From Paramacrobiotus metropolitanus (Eukaryota; Tardigrada; Eutardigrada; Parachela; Macrobiotidae): a stretch of 64,000 bases of DNA. The translations under genes were made by a program, and so were the position numbers. Below the pieces are notes generated by a model that was given only the letters and a program-made list of their open reading frames with translations, did not search any database and was not told the DNA's origin. Position 1 is the first letter of the stretch, and each line of letters starts with the position of its first letter. Location: contig NW_026570224.1 in assembly GCF_019649055.1 (NCBI RefSeq), positions 3,038,001-3,102,000 of the forward strand, given 5' to 3'. Positions 48,470 through 62,149 of this stretch are shown piece by piece.

Positions 48470-49840
48470 CATTAAGAGGTGGGTCGTGATGATGAGCCGG
48501 TTCTGTTTTGCTGGGGCAATCTGAAAACGAAAAACTTGTCAGCTCTAACCTGACATTCGCTAAAAATTAGCTTGCCGGCTAATCGTGCTGTAACTGCAAT
48601 AATAATATAATTATTTTGACTTAACCATGCAACATATCGCTCCAATGGACCAATAAAGCATACAATCTTTCAAAACTTTACAATCCCGGCGCCGGGTATA
48701 CGTAAGTAATTCTAGCAGAACGATGTGTACTGTACTGTATGATTTCTAATTGCAGAGTATAAACAATTAGTGCATTTAAATATTTCGTTTTAATTACGTT
48801 GAGGCATTGCCACTAGTATGTCATAATCATTAACGTTCAGCGTAGGAGTAGTGAACATACACCGGCAATTTTTTGTGCTTGGTACACTGCAGATCTCATA
48901 TTGATACCTTAATTGCTAGTAGTGCACCTACCAAAAGTCTGTTTTCACAGAAATCGATAAAATCAATAAAAAATACCGCTGGGATTGCCGGCCAAAATCC
49001 ATATAATAAAAATATTAGCAGCGAATACGATTTTCCAACATAAAACTGGCAAAATTCCTGCTGCTGTCAGTTTTTTTTGCCACTCTTAGTTCTTATCATG
49101 GCAGCATGGACAAACCTTACTCTTTGCAACTACGATAAACTGGGGGAAACTTTTACGTACATGACCTCAGAAACAGCTTACTACAATATATTATATCACT
49201 GCATATAATTCAACTTTACTTCGTGCGGAGGATTTTTTAACTGCTACTTACGCTTGCCGCAGTCTCGAAAAATGTATTGATAGCAGGTGGTCGTGAAGTG
49301 CCGCACATAATGTTCGTAACCGCACAAAGACGCACCGTTTATTAAGACCTGTAAATTGTAAATGATACACCATGTGTCACCACATCATGCGGCAGCAATT
49401 TGCTTTTTTTTAAAACGCCACTGGCTGTTGCTTTTGTATGAGAAGAATCGCCAACGCGCAACGTCTGCCTAATGTCATGATTAATATGTGACCTACAAAT
49501 TATGTGTGTGTGATCTGCAATATTAAAAGACGCCGGGTCTTTTGTGGATATGACGCTTATTTTGAAGGGCATGTTCTGAACTTTTGACAACATGTAGCCA
49601 ATTTAGATATTACGTGATTAAATTAATTTAACCTGACGTTATACGCATAATTTACTCGTATGTTTTAACGGAAGCCTTAGGTAAGTAATATATAAGTCTG
49701 GAGCATTTACATCCAGTGCTTGTTTATACAATAGATACACATTCAGTTAGAGAAAAGTTTTTAGACTGTAATTTGTAAGGCAAGCATTGTGTGGCTTGTG
49801 GTCCACCAGTTATTAAATATTGCGGCTATAAAAACACATA
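48470..49840. other. intergenic; possible missing P450 first exon
   Basis: No supported gene. A minus frame at 49342-49593 has no family features. The P450 anchor exon, if any, should be here. Confidence 0.4.
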
Positions 49841-49847
49841 CAACATA

Positions 49848-49853
49848 TTTATT
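49848..49853 (-). terminator. polyadenylation signal for the guanylyl cyclase gene
   Basis: AATAAA on the minus strand about 45 bp after the stop codon. Confidence 0.6.
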
Positions 49854-49897
49854 CCAAGAAAAGCATTATATAGCTTTCGGCGGCCGCAAATATTATA

Positions 49898-52800
49898 TTA
49901 CACCCTTCCAGTGAGCCAAAAGGTCGATATTTCTCCTTTTCCCTGTAAGGGGAACATTTCAACGGGTTTGCCTTTATTTACGATTTTTCAAGGTTAAGTA
50001 CATATTACAGCTAAAAGTAATAATTTCTTCAAGAGTACCTTTACGTTCAGCAAGCCCCTGCTTTCTGTAAGGAAAGAACTGTCTAAGAGATCTTTGGTTG
50101 CAGAGCTGATGTGAATTTTCGAGCCTGTACAAGACCGGTAGTCATTAACCTTCGCCAGCCGGTAAGAGCTCCAAGACTTAATATTAGTTTTTTTTATATT
50201 GTTTACCTTCGCCGTGGGATTCCATTCTGCTGGCTGTGTTAACTGTATCACCAAAACTGAAAATGTAATACATGAATAATTTATTAAATAAAAAAAAACG
50301 TATACATTGTAACATTAGGTAAGACTCAGTCAGTTAAGCACTTACAGGCAGTACCGCGGTTTGAGGGAGCCAACTACACCAGCCACGCAAGGCCCTATAT
50401 ATGCACAAGAGTGCTAAATAGCTACTAATCGTAAATACAGATATGTATTATTATTTTTATTACTTTGAACTTTTCATTCGTGCTTTGGGCTTTTGTAATA
50501 ATTTATACCTAACCATATTACCTGAGTGTATTCCCATACGTAAGCAGACAGGATTGCGTTCAGCAGGTGAAAATGAGTTGGCCGCTGTTGCGATCAGTTT
50601 AATAGCGAGTCTGGCAATCTCCTTTGCATGCTCTACCATATTTCTTATGGGAACCCCGCTGGCAACCTTAATTATGAAAAGTAATCTATTTTATTCAATG
50701 CAGTTAAGGAAAAGAAGAATATTTTCCAAATTTCAGATTTTGTGCTGTAAACTGTGACATTTTTATAACTTTTAAAGCTGTACAGAGGTGTTACATGCAG
50801 TACTTCAACCAGCTCGGAGAGGTCACTTACCATGTATGAGTCAGCAATCGTTTCCACTTTATATACCGCAAATTTGGAAATCACGACATCAAATTTTGAA
50901 TAAATTTCATTTAAAAAATGAACTATCTCAATGGGCTTGCAGATGCTTGAAATGTTTTCGAACTGAGGAAGGTCACTAAACGCAATGGTAACGGAATCGA
51001 ACACTTCCGGAAACAATTCTTCCTTATTGCGAAGTTTCGTAACGAGGCTCCTGAAATACATACATTAATTAAAATTATGGTAGTACATCAGAAATAAAAT
51101 ACAAACGATCTGCGACTATTACACAGGCATTAATTCTCTCAGCAATGCATCAACTTTTTCGCGTTCATCCAGTAATTCCTGTGATCGGTTATAAACCATA
51201 ATCTCCAAATCCTCGGAATAATGTTGCAACCGATTCATCATGCTGATAAGTATATTGCTCGGCGGGAAGTATTCTGCTGTTAAATTGATAAATTTCCGTA
51301 GACTTGGCCTTTCATTTGGGTTCGCGTCCAGACATGAGCCCAACAAATTTCGAAAGTTTCTTGGTATCTGATTTAGAGCATCCAGATGAACCCGGGCAAT
51401 GTTTGGAGTCTGGCGCAGTTGTGATATCGCAGCTATAAAAAAACTGCTACCATTTATAAAAGGTCATTAAAGTGTTAATAACTATTCTAACAGCAAATTC
51501 ATTAGTTTAATTGTACTACTGCTCTATAGGTTTTGTATAAGGAAATTATAAACAAAATTTTATGCGCGTAGTCTGAATACTTTTCCTTTTTACCTCGAAC
51601 GCTCGGACCATCATCCAGCAGGACATCCATTGGACAGTGGAGTGACAAAATTTCGTACAACACGATTCCTAAACTGTACATATCGCTCTCTTTTGATCCC
51701 GAAAGTCGGGATTGCACCACCATTTCCGGACTATACCACAACTGAAGTGTATTGTCATCGTTAGCAACATTTCGTCTCGTGAGCAGCTTTGTGGCGGATG
51801 TTGTTCCGGCTCCACAAAGTTTTATAGTAAACCGCTTATCGATGATGGCCATGATCGTAGAAGGACATCCATGATAATGCAAAGGTGAAAGGTGAATATG
51901 TTGCAGGCCCTAATTAAGTCCATTCAGCGGTATATTTTGGAGAATATTGCATGAGACAGCAGAAATACTATTACAGATTGCTAATTATTGTATGACTGAC
52001 TTCGTTGTAAAATCAACTTGTTTCTGCTATTTGGTACTAAAAATAATAGACACAGGTAGCAGTATTTTAATTAGCTATAGTAAACACTTAATTCAATGTC
52101 CTTTAGTAATATAGTACGAGCACTCAAGTATGTTCTAGTTACTGTATGCTATAACAATAATTTTAAAGGTAACTGCGTTGCGTAATTTGAACACTTTTGA
52201 AGTTTGCTGAAGTGGTAAACAAAATCTATTCATAGAAATTTTAAAACAGTAGTCCAAGGTATTAAACGACATGCTCGTATACGCAGACTTCGACTTTTCG
52301 TTGTATGCTTGTCGCAATTTGGAACATAAAACTGTCATAGTACCCGTAATACATCCCACATGATGGATATTTGCAGGTCGATCTCTAAGGAGAATATATG
52401 TTTATCCAAAAGCATCCTTAATGTTCCCCGTGTGCCAAATTGCCACACAAAGCACAAATCATTCTGGCTAGCGATTGCTCCGTAAAATTTCGCAACATTT
52501 TCCTGTGCAGTAGAATTCCTGATCTGCAACGGAATAATTAATGTGCCACATTCAATCCACATTTCATGTGTGCAGTATCGTTCATGAAACGCGACGCACG
52601 TAGAAATATTAGTAGTTTAATTTAGTACGTGGTGTCACTGTAGGGCATGCTTCTCTACCAAGCTTTATAATAATATTGCAAGGATTCAAGTAATACATAT
52701 GTGCGTTTTGGCATTGTTCGCCCTTACGGAAGTCACGATGTTTCGTAATCTTTTGGAAGAAATGACACTGTTAAACGGTATACTGCAAGCGCAGTGTTCT

Positions 52801-55800
52801 ATCCAAACGATTTCATCACCGTAAAATCGCAGTTTTTGTTGTAGATATTCCGGGACTACGCTATTGGAATCGTGAATATTATCGGTCTGCCGGGTCACCG
52901 AATTCGGAATGCGAAACCCACTGACGTCCGGATTGAGTGCTTTGTCTGGCAAGAGCCACCACAAAGACCGACTGTCTCTCCAATCATAATACCAGCTACA
53001 GGACAATGAGAGATAAATAGCTTTAAATAACTTCATACAGATAATTAGTTAGCTGTTCGAAATTGCGTCCAAAACTAGCAAAAATTTAAAATCTAAACCT
53101 TATATGTCTGAAATGTTTCATACCAGTAGGACACAATTATAGCAGCCAGCAGCACAATAAATCCCCCACAACAAGAGCCGGCAATTATGGCCACGTTCCT
53201 CACTAAAATAAACTCGAACTTGCGAGAACTGTGGATAAGGGCAAATTGACTGGAGCGATCGGCAATAAATAGTGTGTCACTGAATTAATCCAATCGGTTG
53301 ATAGCACCAATCACATAGTAAACTATAACGTACATGTACAGTGTAATAATTATTACAATGAGGACCTTTAGAATCTATATTACGCGTTATTAGTTAATAA
53401 TTTTCGATATTTCAGTGACACATTCATTTCTCACAGTTGAATCTTTCAGGATCAAGCTACCGCTAAATTATTTATATAAATCATCGCTGATAACTGTAAA
53501 TCATTGTTTGTGAAACTCCTTACGGTTGTTATCTTCACACTGATTATTCAGGAAGCCGCAAAGAGGACGATTCCTAGGGGGACCGTTGTTACCGCGCCAA
53601 GTCTTTGCCAAACTGGAGACCGCAGCAAACTGATTTTTTGACGAGTAATAATGCCATGCCGGCTAAAGTAAACGGAGTTCTTAAGACACAAAGAGATCGC
53701 GATTTATAGGCTTTATACGTTCAATTAATACTGCAGTACCAATCAAGATCCAAAATAAACTGTTGTCATTCTGGCCGTAAATATCTCTGATACATATCTA
53801 TCTATACGTAGAAATACATTATTATACTAACTGATTATGCATCAACATTCCCTTTTTTGCTTATCTAAAAAGCACTACGCTGTGCAACTGAGTCTGGCGC
53901 CTAATAGACGCGTATGTTTATGTACCATATGTACAAGTAAATTTTACATACCTGTGGCTGTGACATATACGAATATAAATATTACATTTACGTGTTCTTA
54001 CCTCTAACTCTTTACTCGAAGTATTAAGTCGATACAATATCACATCACTAGTCCGCATGCCTGATCGAAAAATATTGCAGGATCACTGTCAATAAAAATA
54101 ATTCGGCGGCAGACCAAAAATATCCACCGAACAGCAGCGCAAAAATAACGCGCGCCTCGTTACCTTGCTGGTTGATAAAAAAACTCCTAGATTCTAAATC
54201 AAATGTCCGGTTTTGAAATTTTTGACAGAATAATACGCCATCCATTCTCTCCATTTGATCTATTGAATCGTTCATTACCTACAGAGTAAAGATTAATGTA
54301 ATATTGGATCATGAAAAGGTTACCACACTTATCGACAACTACAAACAGCTAAATTGGTACGAGAAATAAAATAGAAAAAGAAATAGAAAATAGAAAAATT
54401 ACCATGATTAGCGTGGACATCACTTCGTATGCGGCAATGGTCAGATCGTTTTGCTGCAAATTTGAGAGATTTCTTAAAACGCCGGTTTCTTACGCTATCC
54501 GACTACAGAATATAAAGCAAACAGGCGTTTGCAACAGGCAAGTGTGTACGAATAAACTATAAAGTATAATATTTTGCAACAATTTTGTAAGCAGACACGA
54601 TTGTGCAACTCCTTAATAGCATAACGTAACATCCACTACGTGGTGCATTCTTGTGCGGGTAGCATTGCAGTATCGTACAGGTGCTTGCTCTCGCCTTTAA
54701 TTCTTCCACGGTTTTAATTTTTACCTTTTCATCTTCTTTAAGCGGATGTTGATATGTTGTTGCCGTATGGTTAATAATGTTTTCCACGAGATCACTGATA
54801 CGGCCCCAGTCCGCATTCGGATTACTCAACAAAATTACTGACTGATATGCGTCGAACGCTTCCTGCGTAAAAACTGACTTTTAGTGAATGCAGAAAATTA
54901 CACAAATACTAGCCGGTGAAGATGAAAATTAATTAACCTTGTCAAACATGTCGTGATATTCCCATGAGATGCTGCCCAGGGTCGGTACTTTCGTTACGAC
55001 TGGAGCAATAAAGATCTGCAGTATCATAATATTTTGTTGACTATGAGATCATGGAAATCAGTATCCAGTATAAGGCGCTACATATTCTAAGTCCTTCTAC
55101 AAAATATCTACTGATGCGTTTTACTTACAAAATCTCCATTGGTCATGTTTTCGCGAACCGCTTCGATCTGCAAGGAAGAATTGGAAAAATGTGCTTATAT
55201 ATTAGCGCAATATTTCCTTGAATTCTTTATTACTTACCATTATATCTCTTAAGACACTTGGCCTCGAGAACACCAGTATGACTGCACAAAAAAACACGTT
55301 AATAATTCTTAGTATAACTTCTAGGGACACTCCACGTTATCAGTTTTGGGGTGCTATGATACATCATACCACTACAGCTGTATGCACATTTGCAAAATAA
55401 AAAAGCTGAGTACTAATCAGTATTTTAGCCAACATAAAGCCATATGCTGCGTATGTGTTGTATTCCTTGTGAAGTTTATCAAATCAACAAATTTCTCCCA
55501 GTTTATGGTTTTTCTGTTAGCGGCTAAAGCTTTTGTGCTCTATATTTGTTTGCTGCACAGTATTTAATTTATCGATTCAAAAGTTCACAATAAAAGATGC
55601 TTAGAATTATACTTTTTAATTTTCTATGTTGGAAAGTGACTTTCAACTGAGCCGTTTAATTTTCTACTGTTTGAAAGGAACTTTCAATTGAGCCGTTTGC
55701 AATTAAAAACAAATTTTTACTTGCTTCCTTAAATCCTTTATACGTTTAAAGAATCAGGCAAACGTATCTGTACCTCGACTGCGAGATTTTGCTTCGCGGA

Positions 55801-57408
55801 GCATACTGCCGTAGTGTGTCCTGTTGCTTACGGAGTCGAACGTGGTCTTCAGAATATTATAGGAATCCACTTCGAGGGCGTCTTTGAAGTTCACACACGC
55901 CACAGCATAGAACCCATTCAGACCGGGGTACTGCGACAACGTATCGCAAAAGAACGTCAACGTTTTCCAGGAGAACGTATCTAATAACTTCTTGTTAGCC
56001 AGTGCTAAGCTGGGATGATCCGGTGGGCCATACGCCAGGACTGTGGGAAAGCGCTGCTTGTTGGTCAATGATTTATCACCCGCAATGCTGTCAATTATCA
56101 AAAAACATTTATGTTTGATAAAACGTAAAAGGCCGGCACTGAGAGAGCAACAAAATAAAAATATCGAAAAATGAAAACATACTTTACATTATAACTTACG
56201 TTGCCATCAGAGGTACATTCCACTCTGTAAAAAGACTTCGGTTACAATTTGCATAAACATGCATACTGCCATAATTTATTATGTTGTATCATGTCAAAAC
56301 TCAACTAACGAATGTTAACACTATACATACAGTATGTCAAATGCAAAATATGCGCTGAGCAGACAAAAAAATAATTTCCAGCATTATCGTAACCATGAGA
56401 TTTGCTTAAGGTATTTTTAGCCTATGTAATCGTATTAATCTCTAATCTTATAACAACCTGATTGTAAGAGAACTTGGTAAATGATTAATACCCACAGTAG
56501 TTAAATTAAATGAACATAAAATAGGTTGTACAAATAGGTAAAGCGACGAGATAAAGGCAAAAATAGACCGCAAAAACATCAAGGCGTCAACTCCACAGTT
56601 TGCACAAACCAATACCAGAAAAGGTCAACTATATTGCTTTTAATAAGCCAGTGCGGCTAGCAGGACGGTTGTTTTATTCTAGAAAACCAAAACTCAGAAC
56701 CATTGTAAATTTGTAACGTGGTAGTAATTATTAATTAATAATCATGAAACGAGTGTCTTCCAATTACATGCATACAGATTATACCTCTGGCAAAATCTCC
56801 CAATGCGACAACTTCCTTACTGCATCCTAAAAAAAAACAAAATACAAAATAAAACAAAATAAAACGAAGACTCATTCAGCGAGTTTAGTAGAAGTGAACA
56901 TTGACATTTTGCAAGTTTGCTCGTTTAAAAATTTAAGCAAAACAGAATTTATCGATCCAATGGACATCAGTATCCACTGTAAACTGTACACATACGATGC
57001 ACAAATTATACATTAATTTTATAAATAACTAGTACCGGGAGAAAGCAAAATTGTAAAACCATCCAGTTCTCGTATAAGTCTATCCAACTCTCCAGCCACG
57101 GTAAACATTTTTGCTTCAGCGTTGTCGCAAATATAAGATCCATTCTCATAGATCAAATGCCGAATCAAATTGTACCTCTCAAAAACTAAAGGATATTGCT
57201 TTTTTAATTCAGTATAAGCAATATCATAGGCCGGCTGTTGAGCATAAAATCCGTAGATCGGATTGTTTCCGATAATGACGGTTACCAAGTTGACGTTGAA
57301 TCCGTGCACCATATAAAACATTGTAAATAATCCACATAAACTACTTATCGGCAAGCAAAAAAGATGTTGCATTATCAGTGCATCTGCCGTGGTAATCACG
57401 CTGCGCAT
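49898..57408 (-). CDS. receptor (membrane) guanylyl cyclase, 22 exons
   Basis: A single-pass receptor making cGMP. Exons: 57408-57036, 56826-56785, 56224-56200, 56087-55774, 55281-55238, 55167-55129, 55015-54938, 54862-54725, 54453-54403, 54278-54164, 53662-53524, 53202-53124, 52995-52728, 52523-52344, 51909-51594, 51432-51125, 51050-50831, 50666-50522, 50394-50346, 50256-50207, 50124-50039, 49942-49898. Order: signal peptide, ANF-receptor ligand domain (SPGCSKEVVALGDFA, EWNVPLMAT), juxtamembrane GPPRNRPLCGF, one membrane helix (IIAGSCCGGFIVLLAAIIV), kinase-homology domain (ENVAKFYGAI, SDMYSLGIVLYEI, NERPSLRKF), signalling helix (MMNRLQHYSEDLE), and a cyclase domain (DSVTIAFSD, YKVETIADSYMV, MGIHSG, PRYCLFGDTVNTASRMES, KGEISTFWLTG). 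Both metal-binding Asp are kept, but the usual IVGFT after the first is replaced by LPQFE. Confidence 0.9.
55613..55695. repeat. ~40-bp tandem duplication in a guanylyl cyclase intron
   Basis: Two diverged copies of TTTAATTTTCTA...CTTTCAA(C/T)TGAGCCG sit in the intron between the fourth and fifth exons. Confidence 0.85.
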
Positions 57409-57409
57409 G

Positions 57410-58300
57410 CCGATTAGTTATTGCCTTATTTGAATTAAACTGATTTTCGAAAAAAATTGTATCCACACCCTGAACAGATCGACAATCAGACAAGAAATTG
57501 AAGTAACATGTTCTTTAGGTACTTCTTATCAGTGTGCATTTATGCAAAACTATAAATAACAGGTAACATCACAATGAATAGTCAGATAGCTGTGTCTTGA
57601 AACAATCGTTGCAATGCAATAATCATCAGCTTGCACGTATGCTGAAGTAATAGGCCGTTGAAGCCAATTCTTAAACGAAAATTAAGCACGGTAGAATACA
57701 CCTACACGAGTACATAGTAGTTATACACCATCGACTTTCCTGCCTCTGCAGGATGGACATGATGCGGGTGTTGCAAATGATCCAAATTAATACCTGTCAT
57801 GGGAAGGTCTGGAAGGTTTCGCTGCACCGGAAATCGGTTGATAGTCGCTTCCTGTTCCTTGAATGGCCATATTATGATCGTGACTTGATCTGCGCATTCT
57901 TGTACTGGCGGAAATCAAAGTGCAGATACATATTGTTCACGCACACAGTATCCGCTAACGCAGTAAATTAAATCTACAGGCAGGTAAAACTGTTGTAATT
58001 GTGCAAATAAAGGTCGATCATCTTTACATTCGCATGATACACGTATACACGTATTCATCCACATATAATATGAGAGCCGAATTAACATTTTTGAATATGC
58101 AGCTCTCCAATTGTAATCTCAAAAATATTACTCAAATTCAGTTGCCCAACTCTAATAAATTAGACGACTAATAATGAGATTATCCCGTTTTGACGTAATC
58201 GCTGCATTTGTAAGCGTTTAAAACAGTCACAAGTTTTCTATAATAAAGTCAGAAGAAATTCCTTATTTTTTCACAACTTCAGTCGGCGGAAATGGAGAAC
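57410..58300. other. intergenic, upstream of the guanylyl cyclase
   Basis: No gene recognised; this stretch should hold its promoter. Confidence 0.45.
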
Positions 58301-58304
58301 CTAA

Positions 58305-58590
58305 TTACATAAACATTTCGTCTAAATCCCGAAAGCGGTGCTGTTTCCATGACGGAAGCCACATTCCCGTGTTGAATCTGATGTTAATCAGCCAGCGTAG
58401 ATACTCCGTCGCTTGGCCCTCGCCTGCTCCCCACCGTATCTCCTATCTTCCCGAATTCGGTGATCAAGCAAAAGGCTTCAGACCCGAAAGGTCACAGTGT
58501 TTCGACGCCTAATGTACACAACATCGAGCCTTGGGCAATGTTCCTGTACCTCGTCACTTTATCGTGTTCTTTCGACACTCTTCTACTCAA
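58305..58590 (-). mobile_element. degenerate reverse-transcriptase C-terminal fragment
   Basis: On the minus strand one frame reads DKVTRYRNIAQGSMLCTLGVETL, stop, PFGSEAFCLITEFGKIGDTVG. Another frame continues with GQATEYLRWLINIRFNTGMW before a stop near 58307. The order (VETLxPFGxEA, LxxEFGxxIxxxTG, RATxxLxxxxxIxxxxGN-like) resembles the tail of non-LTR-type retroelement polymerases, where it precedes a QRGNA motif, here diverged. An in-frame stop and a frame change mark it as dead. No terminal repeats or target-site duplication are seen. The assignment rests on pattern similarity only. Confidence 0.45.
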
Positions 58591-58599
58591 TTCACACGT

Positions 58600-59410
58600 T
58601 CGTTAACGATGATATAAAAATAATTGCACTACGCTGGATTCTTTGTAATGCGGAATGCGAAGAGAAACAATATGCAACAGTAGACTATTTGTTCCATAAC
58701 ATGATAAAAAAAGCGCAACATCGAAGATACTGCACGATCGCGAAGTAACACCAGCCGGAAGGACAGATATATAGTTGCGGTTCCCTTTAGCCTTTAGGCC
58801 AACCTTTCTATTATACTGTCCCCTTGTTGTTCGAAGGCAGCGTTCAAGAATACCCAAAAAGTAACAAGATCTGTTTCTTAGTCTCAGTCAAAGGCACCCC
58901 AGAAAATCTAGTTGTTCATGGCCGCTTGATAATCTGGTAAATTGCGATGCATGGAATGCATTTCACAGCCAATATTCCATGTGAATAGCTGAAACGGTCT
59001 TGAAATTCGTTTTCAACAATATAAAGCTGAATTTCTGCAAAGCTGATATACAGCAATAGGTTGCGGAATGATTCGCAATCTACTGCATCTTCAAAAGGTC
59101 TTGGTCTGTAAGTGCGTTTAATTTAATTAATTTAATTAAGTGCGTGCGTCTAACTTAATTTTAGAGAAGACTCATCTGCAAAAGCTTAAAACAAATTTGC
59201 TTATACCTTTGTCCCTAATTGCAGTGGTCAGCCCATGTAACCGGTTATTGACAGTCTGCCTTGAACTTGTAAATATCAGTTTTGTCCTGACATCCCGACA
59301 GTTTTGTGTCCCGTCTTCATGCTTTTCCCCCAGGATATTTTATTAAAACCCCTGCGTTTTCACCACTATATTCCGGATGCATTTTTCACATAATTAATAG
59401 CACACTGAAC
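58600..59410. other. intergenic
   Basis: No further gene is seen. A minus-strand AATAAA lies near 59338-59343 and probably serves the MCAT gene. Confidence 0.5.
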
Positions 59411-59414
59411 ATTA

Positions 59415-62129
59415 CTACACTTCAATGGCAGTGTAGGAATTAAAAGCCTTGGCATTAACCTTCCGCAAGAGCGCGCCCAGTTGCCTTCCTGGTCCCACCT
59501 CGTAAGTCTGGGGAAATTCTTGCCCTTGTCCGAAGTCATAGAGATTATGCATGATCTGCTCCCATCGAACGGGACTAACCATCTGGTTCAGTAACAGCTT
59601 GACAATGCTTTTAACGTCAGTATACGGTAGCGTTGTAACATTGGAGAAGACTTTAATTTTTGGCGGGACTAATTCTGCGTCGCGCAATGTATTATAAACT
59701 TCATCCCTCGCCGGTTCCATTAATCGGGTATGAAATGCGCCGCTGACATTCAGACGCTTGACAACAGTTATATCGAACAGTTTCTGATTGGCCTCGATGA
59801 AATCCAGAGCCTGTAAATAAACAATAGGGATGATACCAAATACAGTAATTAAACGCCAATCCATCAGTGAACGCCCCCGGGAAATAAATAAAAAAATTAA
59901 TCTGTGATATATTATGTCTCGCGTATGCAAAAGCAGAACAATAACATTCAAGTACAAAAGGTTCAGCGACATTTAACAATGCAACATACAGCTCATGACT
60001 ATCCCGTTGTAAGCGATATATGCATCTGTGATCCCTTGTCATGCTCTAATGAATCTTTTTTGCGCCGAGAGGGATTCCAAGCGACGATGTACACAAATTA
60101 CCCGCACGAATAAACAGAATGCAAATAACGAGCGCACCTAGATTTATCTAAACCCGTGTGCACGCGTAAACAATGACAAATTTGTGATTTACCGAAGTTA
60201 CACCGTTACACGTCGCTTTCCTTCAGAAATATTCCAACACTGACAACACAAATCGCAGATGTAATTATTATACAGGTATTCGAACAGCGAAATAAACCAG
60301 TAAGGCAGGATTAATGCTGAAATGATTTCTCACAATTCATAACGAACAAACAGCGACTTTCAAAATTAATGATAAAGCGAAAGCCATTCGTATGTTTTCC
60401 CAGCACGAGCACCATGAGCAAGTGGTTTGCCAAATTACGCTGGTAGGTAGGGGTAAGGGTAGTTTTACTAGTGAAAAACAAGTCAACATAGGCTTACCAA
60501 CAGAAAATTTTTAACAACGACTCGGCTTTTTCGAAATTTTTAACGGCCTTTAAGTACATAATCGATTGTGGTTATACGAAAAGATCAAAGAATCACTACG
60601 ATTGTCTTGGAGCAATCTCAACGCTCATGCATTTTGAAATTACCTCAGCGTTGCCGGCTAATACTTTCAGGTCAGGATGTAAATAATTGGCTACACCGCA
60701 AATCGGCTTGTTAATCTTCTTCTTTTCTTTGCACCATTTCTTCGCGACCTCCATAGCCTGGCCAAGAATGGACTTGTGTGTGATCTGCACCGTCATCATA
60801 CCGCCATGGACCAATTCCGAAGCTGCCTGCATAGCCTCAGCTCGGGCTTTGACAACCTTCAAAGCTAAAAACTTCTCAATAAGCGGTCCATCGGAGCAGG
60901 AACAAACAAATTAAGAAAGAACATCACGGATTTTCTCTTAAAAAATCTGCACACTGTCACTTCCAGGTGGCAAATTACTTGTAAACTAACTAAAATACTA
61001 ACCATTCTCGAAGGTAACGGAACCGGCAAAAACCAAGGCAGCCAATTCACCAACGCTAAAACCGGAAGTAGCCACACAAGTTTCAACTGCCTGAAAAGCA
61101 AGTAAATTTAAACATTTATTTGCAGATCCTGTGCTTTTCTTTAGTCCATGAAAACCGAAAACAGACACAGAAGATTAGCAATAACATTCAATTTTTGTGG
61201 CTACCGAAACTGCACTAACTCCGACAATCCAAATTCTAATGCATCTGATGCGAAACTCAGGCACACGGGAAAGCTACAAGCTACATGGTAATGATTAGAA
61301 CGCGGTTTGAAAACTGATAAAAAATTATGCTGTTCTTCTCGCGGACAAATTGCGAACGAAAGAAAACTGTTTATAAAGGCATTTTGATGGAGCCACTGCG
61401 CCACGATTTTAAGCTACGAATCATGTAAAGACGGCAACTTACCATAGGATAATCTTCTTTTAGTTTTTCTAGTGCCGCAATTTCCGTAACAAAAACAGCC
61501 GCTTGACAGTTGACGGTTCGCGCCAGCTCCTTTTCCGGTCCTTGTAGGCACAACTTTAGCAGATCATAGCCCAAAATATGATTGGCGGCAGCATATATCT
61601 CCGCCACATTCGGATATTCCAGCAACTTCCTCCCCATCCCCACAAACTGGCTACCCTGTCCGGGAAAGAGCACGATGCTGGTCAATTTCGGGTCAACATC
61701 GGGCCGCATTCGTTTGGCGCGCTCCGTGGGTCGCATTTTGCTAGGTCGTTGAGGAATTTCCATATCCAGAGGTTCGTGTAGATGTTCGCGGTAGTCAGGC
61801 TGACTTTGGATCCTTACCGTTTGGCCCTGATGTGCGTTCGGTGGGACTAAATCCTCCAAGTCCGCATCGTACGGCAGGGCAAACGGCTGCATCTCCGGAT
61901 TGCTCGGGTAACTGGGGCTGTAAGGGTCGCTAGTGTCGTCATCCGCGACCGATCGTGTGCGCGAACCCCGAGCAAGGTGCTGGGATGAAGTGCTCAGTGT
62001 ACGCACTACCGAAGCCGGCTGAGAGCTAACCGCAAGGCAGTGATCTTTGAATGCGCTGGAATGAGCCTGGCATTTCGAGGCTTGAATTGCGACAAAAAGC
62101 GAACGGACTACTTGGCGTACCCCGTGCAT
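59415..62129 (-). CDS. MCAT: mitochondrial malonyl-CoA:ACP transacylase (MCAT), 4 exons
   Basis: Transfers malonyl groups from CoA to mitochondrial acyl-carrier protein in type II fatty-acid synthesis, which supplies lipoate precursors. Exons: 62129-61443, 61090-61003, 60864-60644, 59810-59415; phases match. Start MHGVRQVVRSLFVAIQ fits a mitochondrial presequence. A long, acidic/proline-rich N-terminal extension precedes the catalytic fold. Motifs: VLFPGQGSQFVGMG (oxyanion loop), GFSVGELAALVFAG with the nucleophilic Ser, KARAEAMQAAS with the malonate-binding Arg, SGAFHTRLMEPA with the catalytic His, and EVGPGRQLGALL near the C-terminus. Length and order match the family. It is divergent with the Pro/Tyr-rich gene at 62950. 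Confidence 0.95.
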
Positions 62130-62149
62130 CTCCGCGAAGGAGAACAAAT

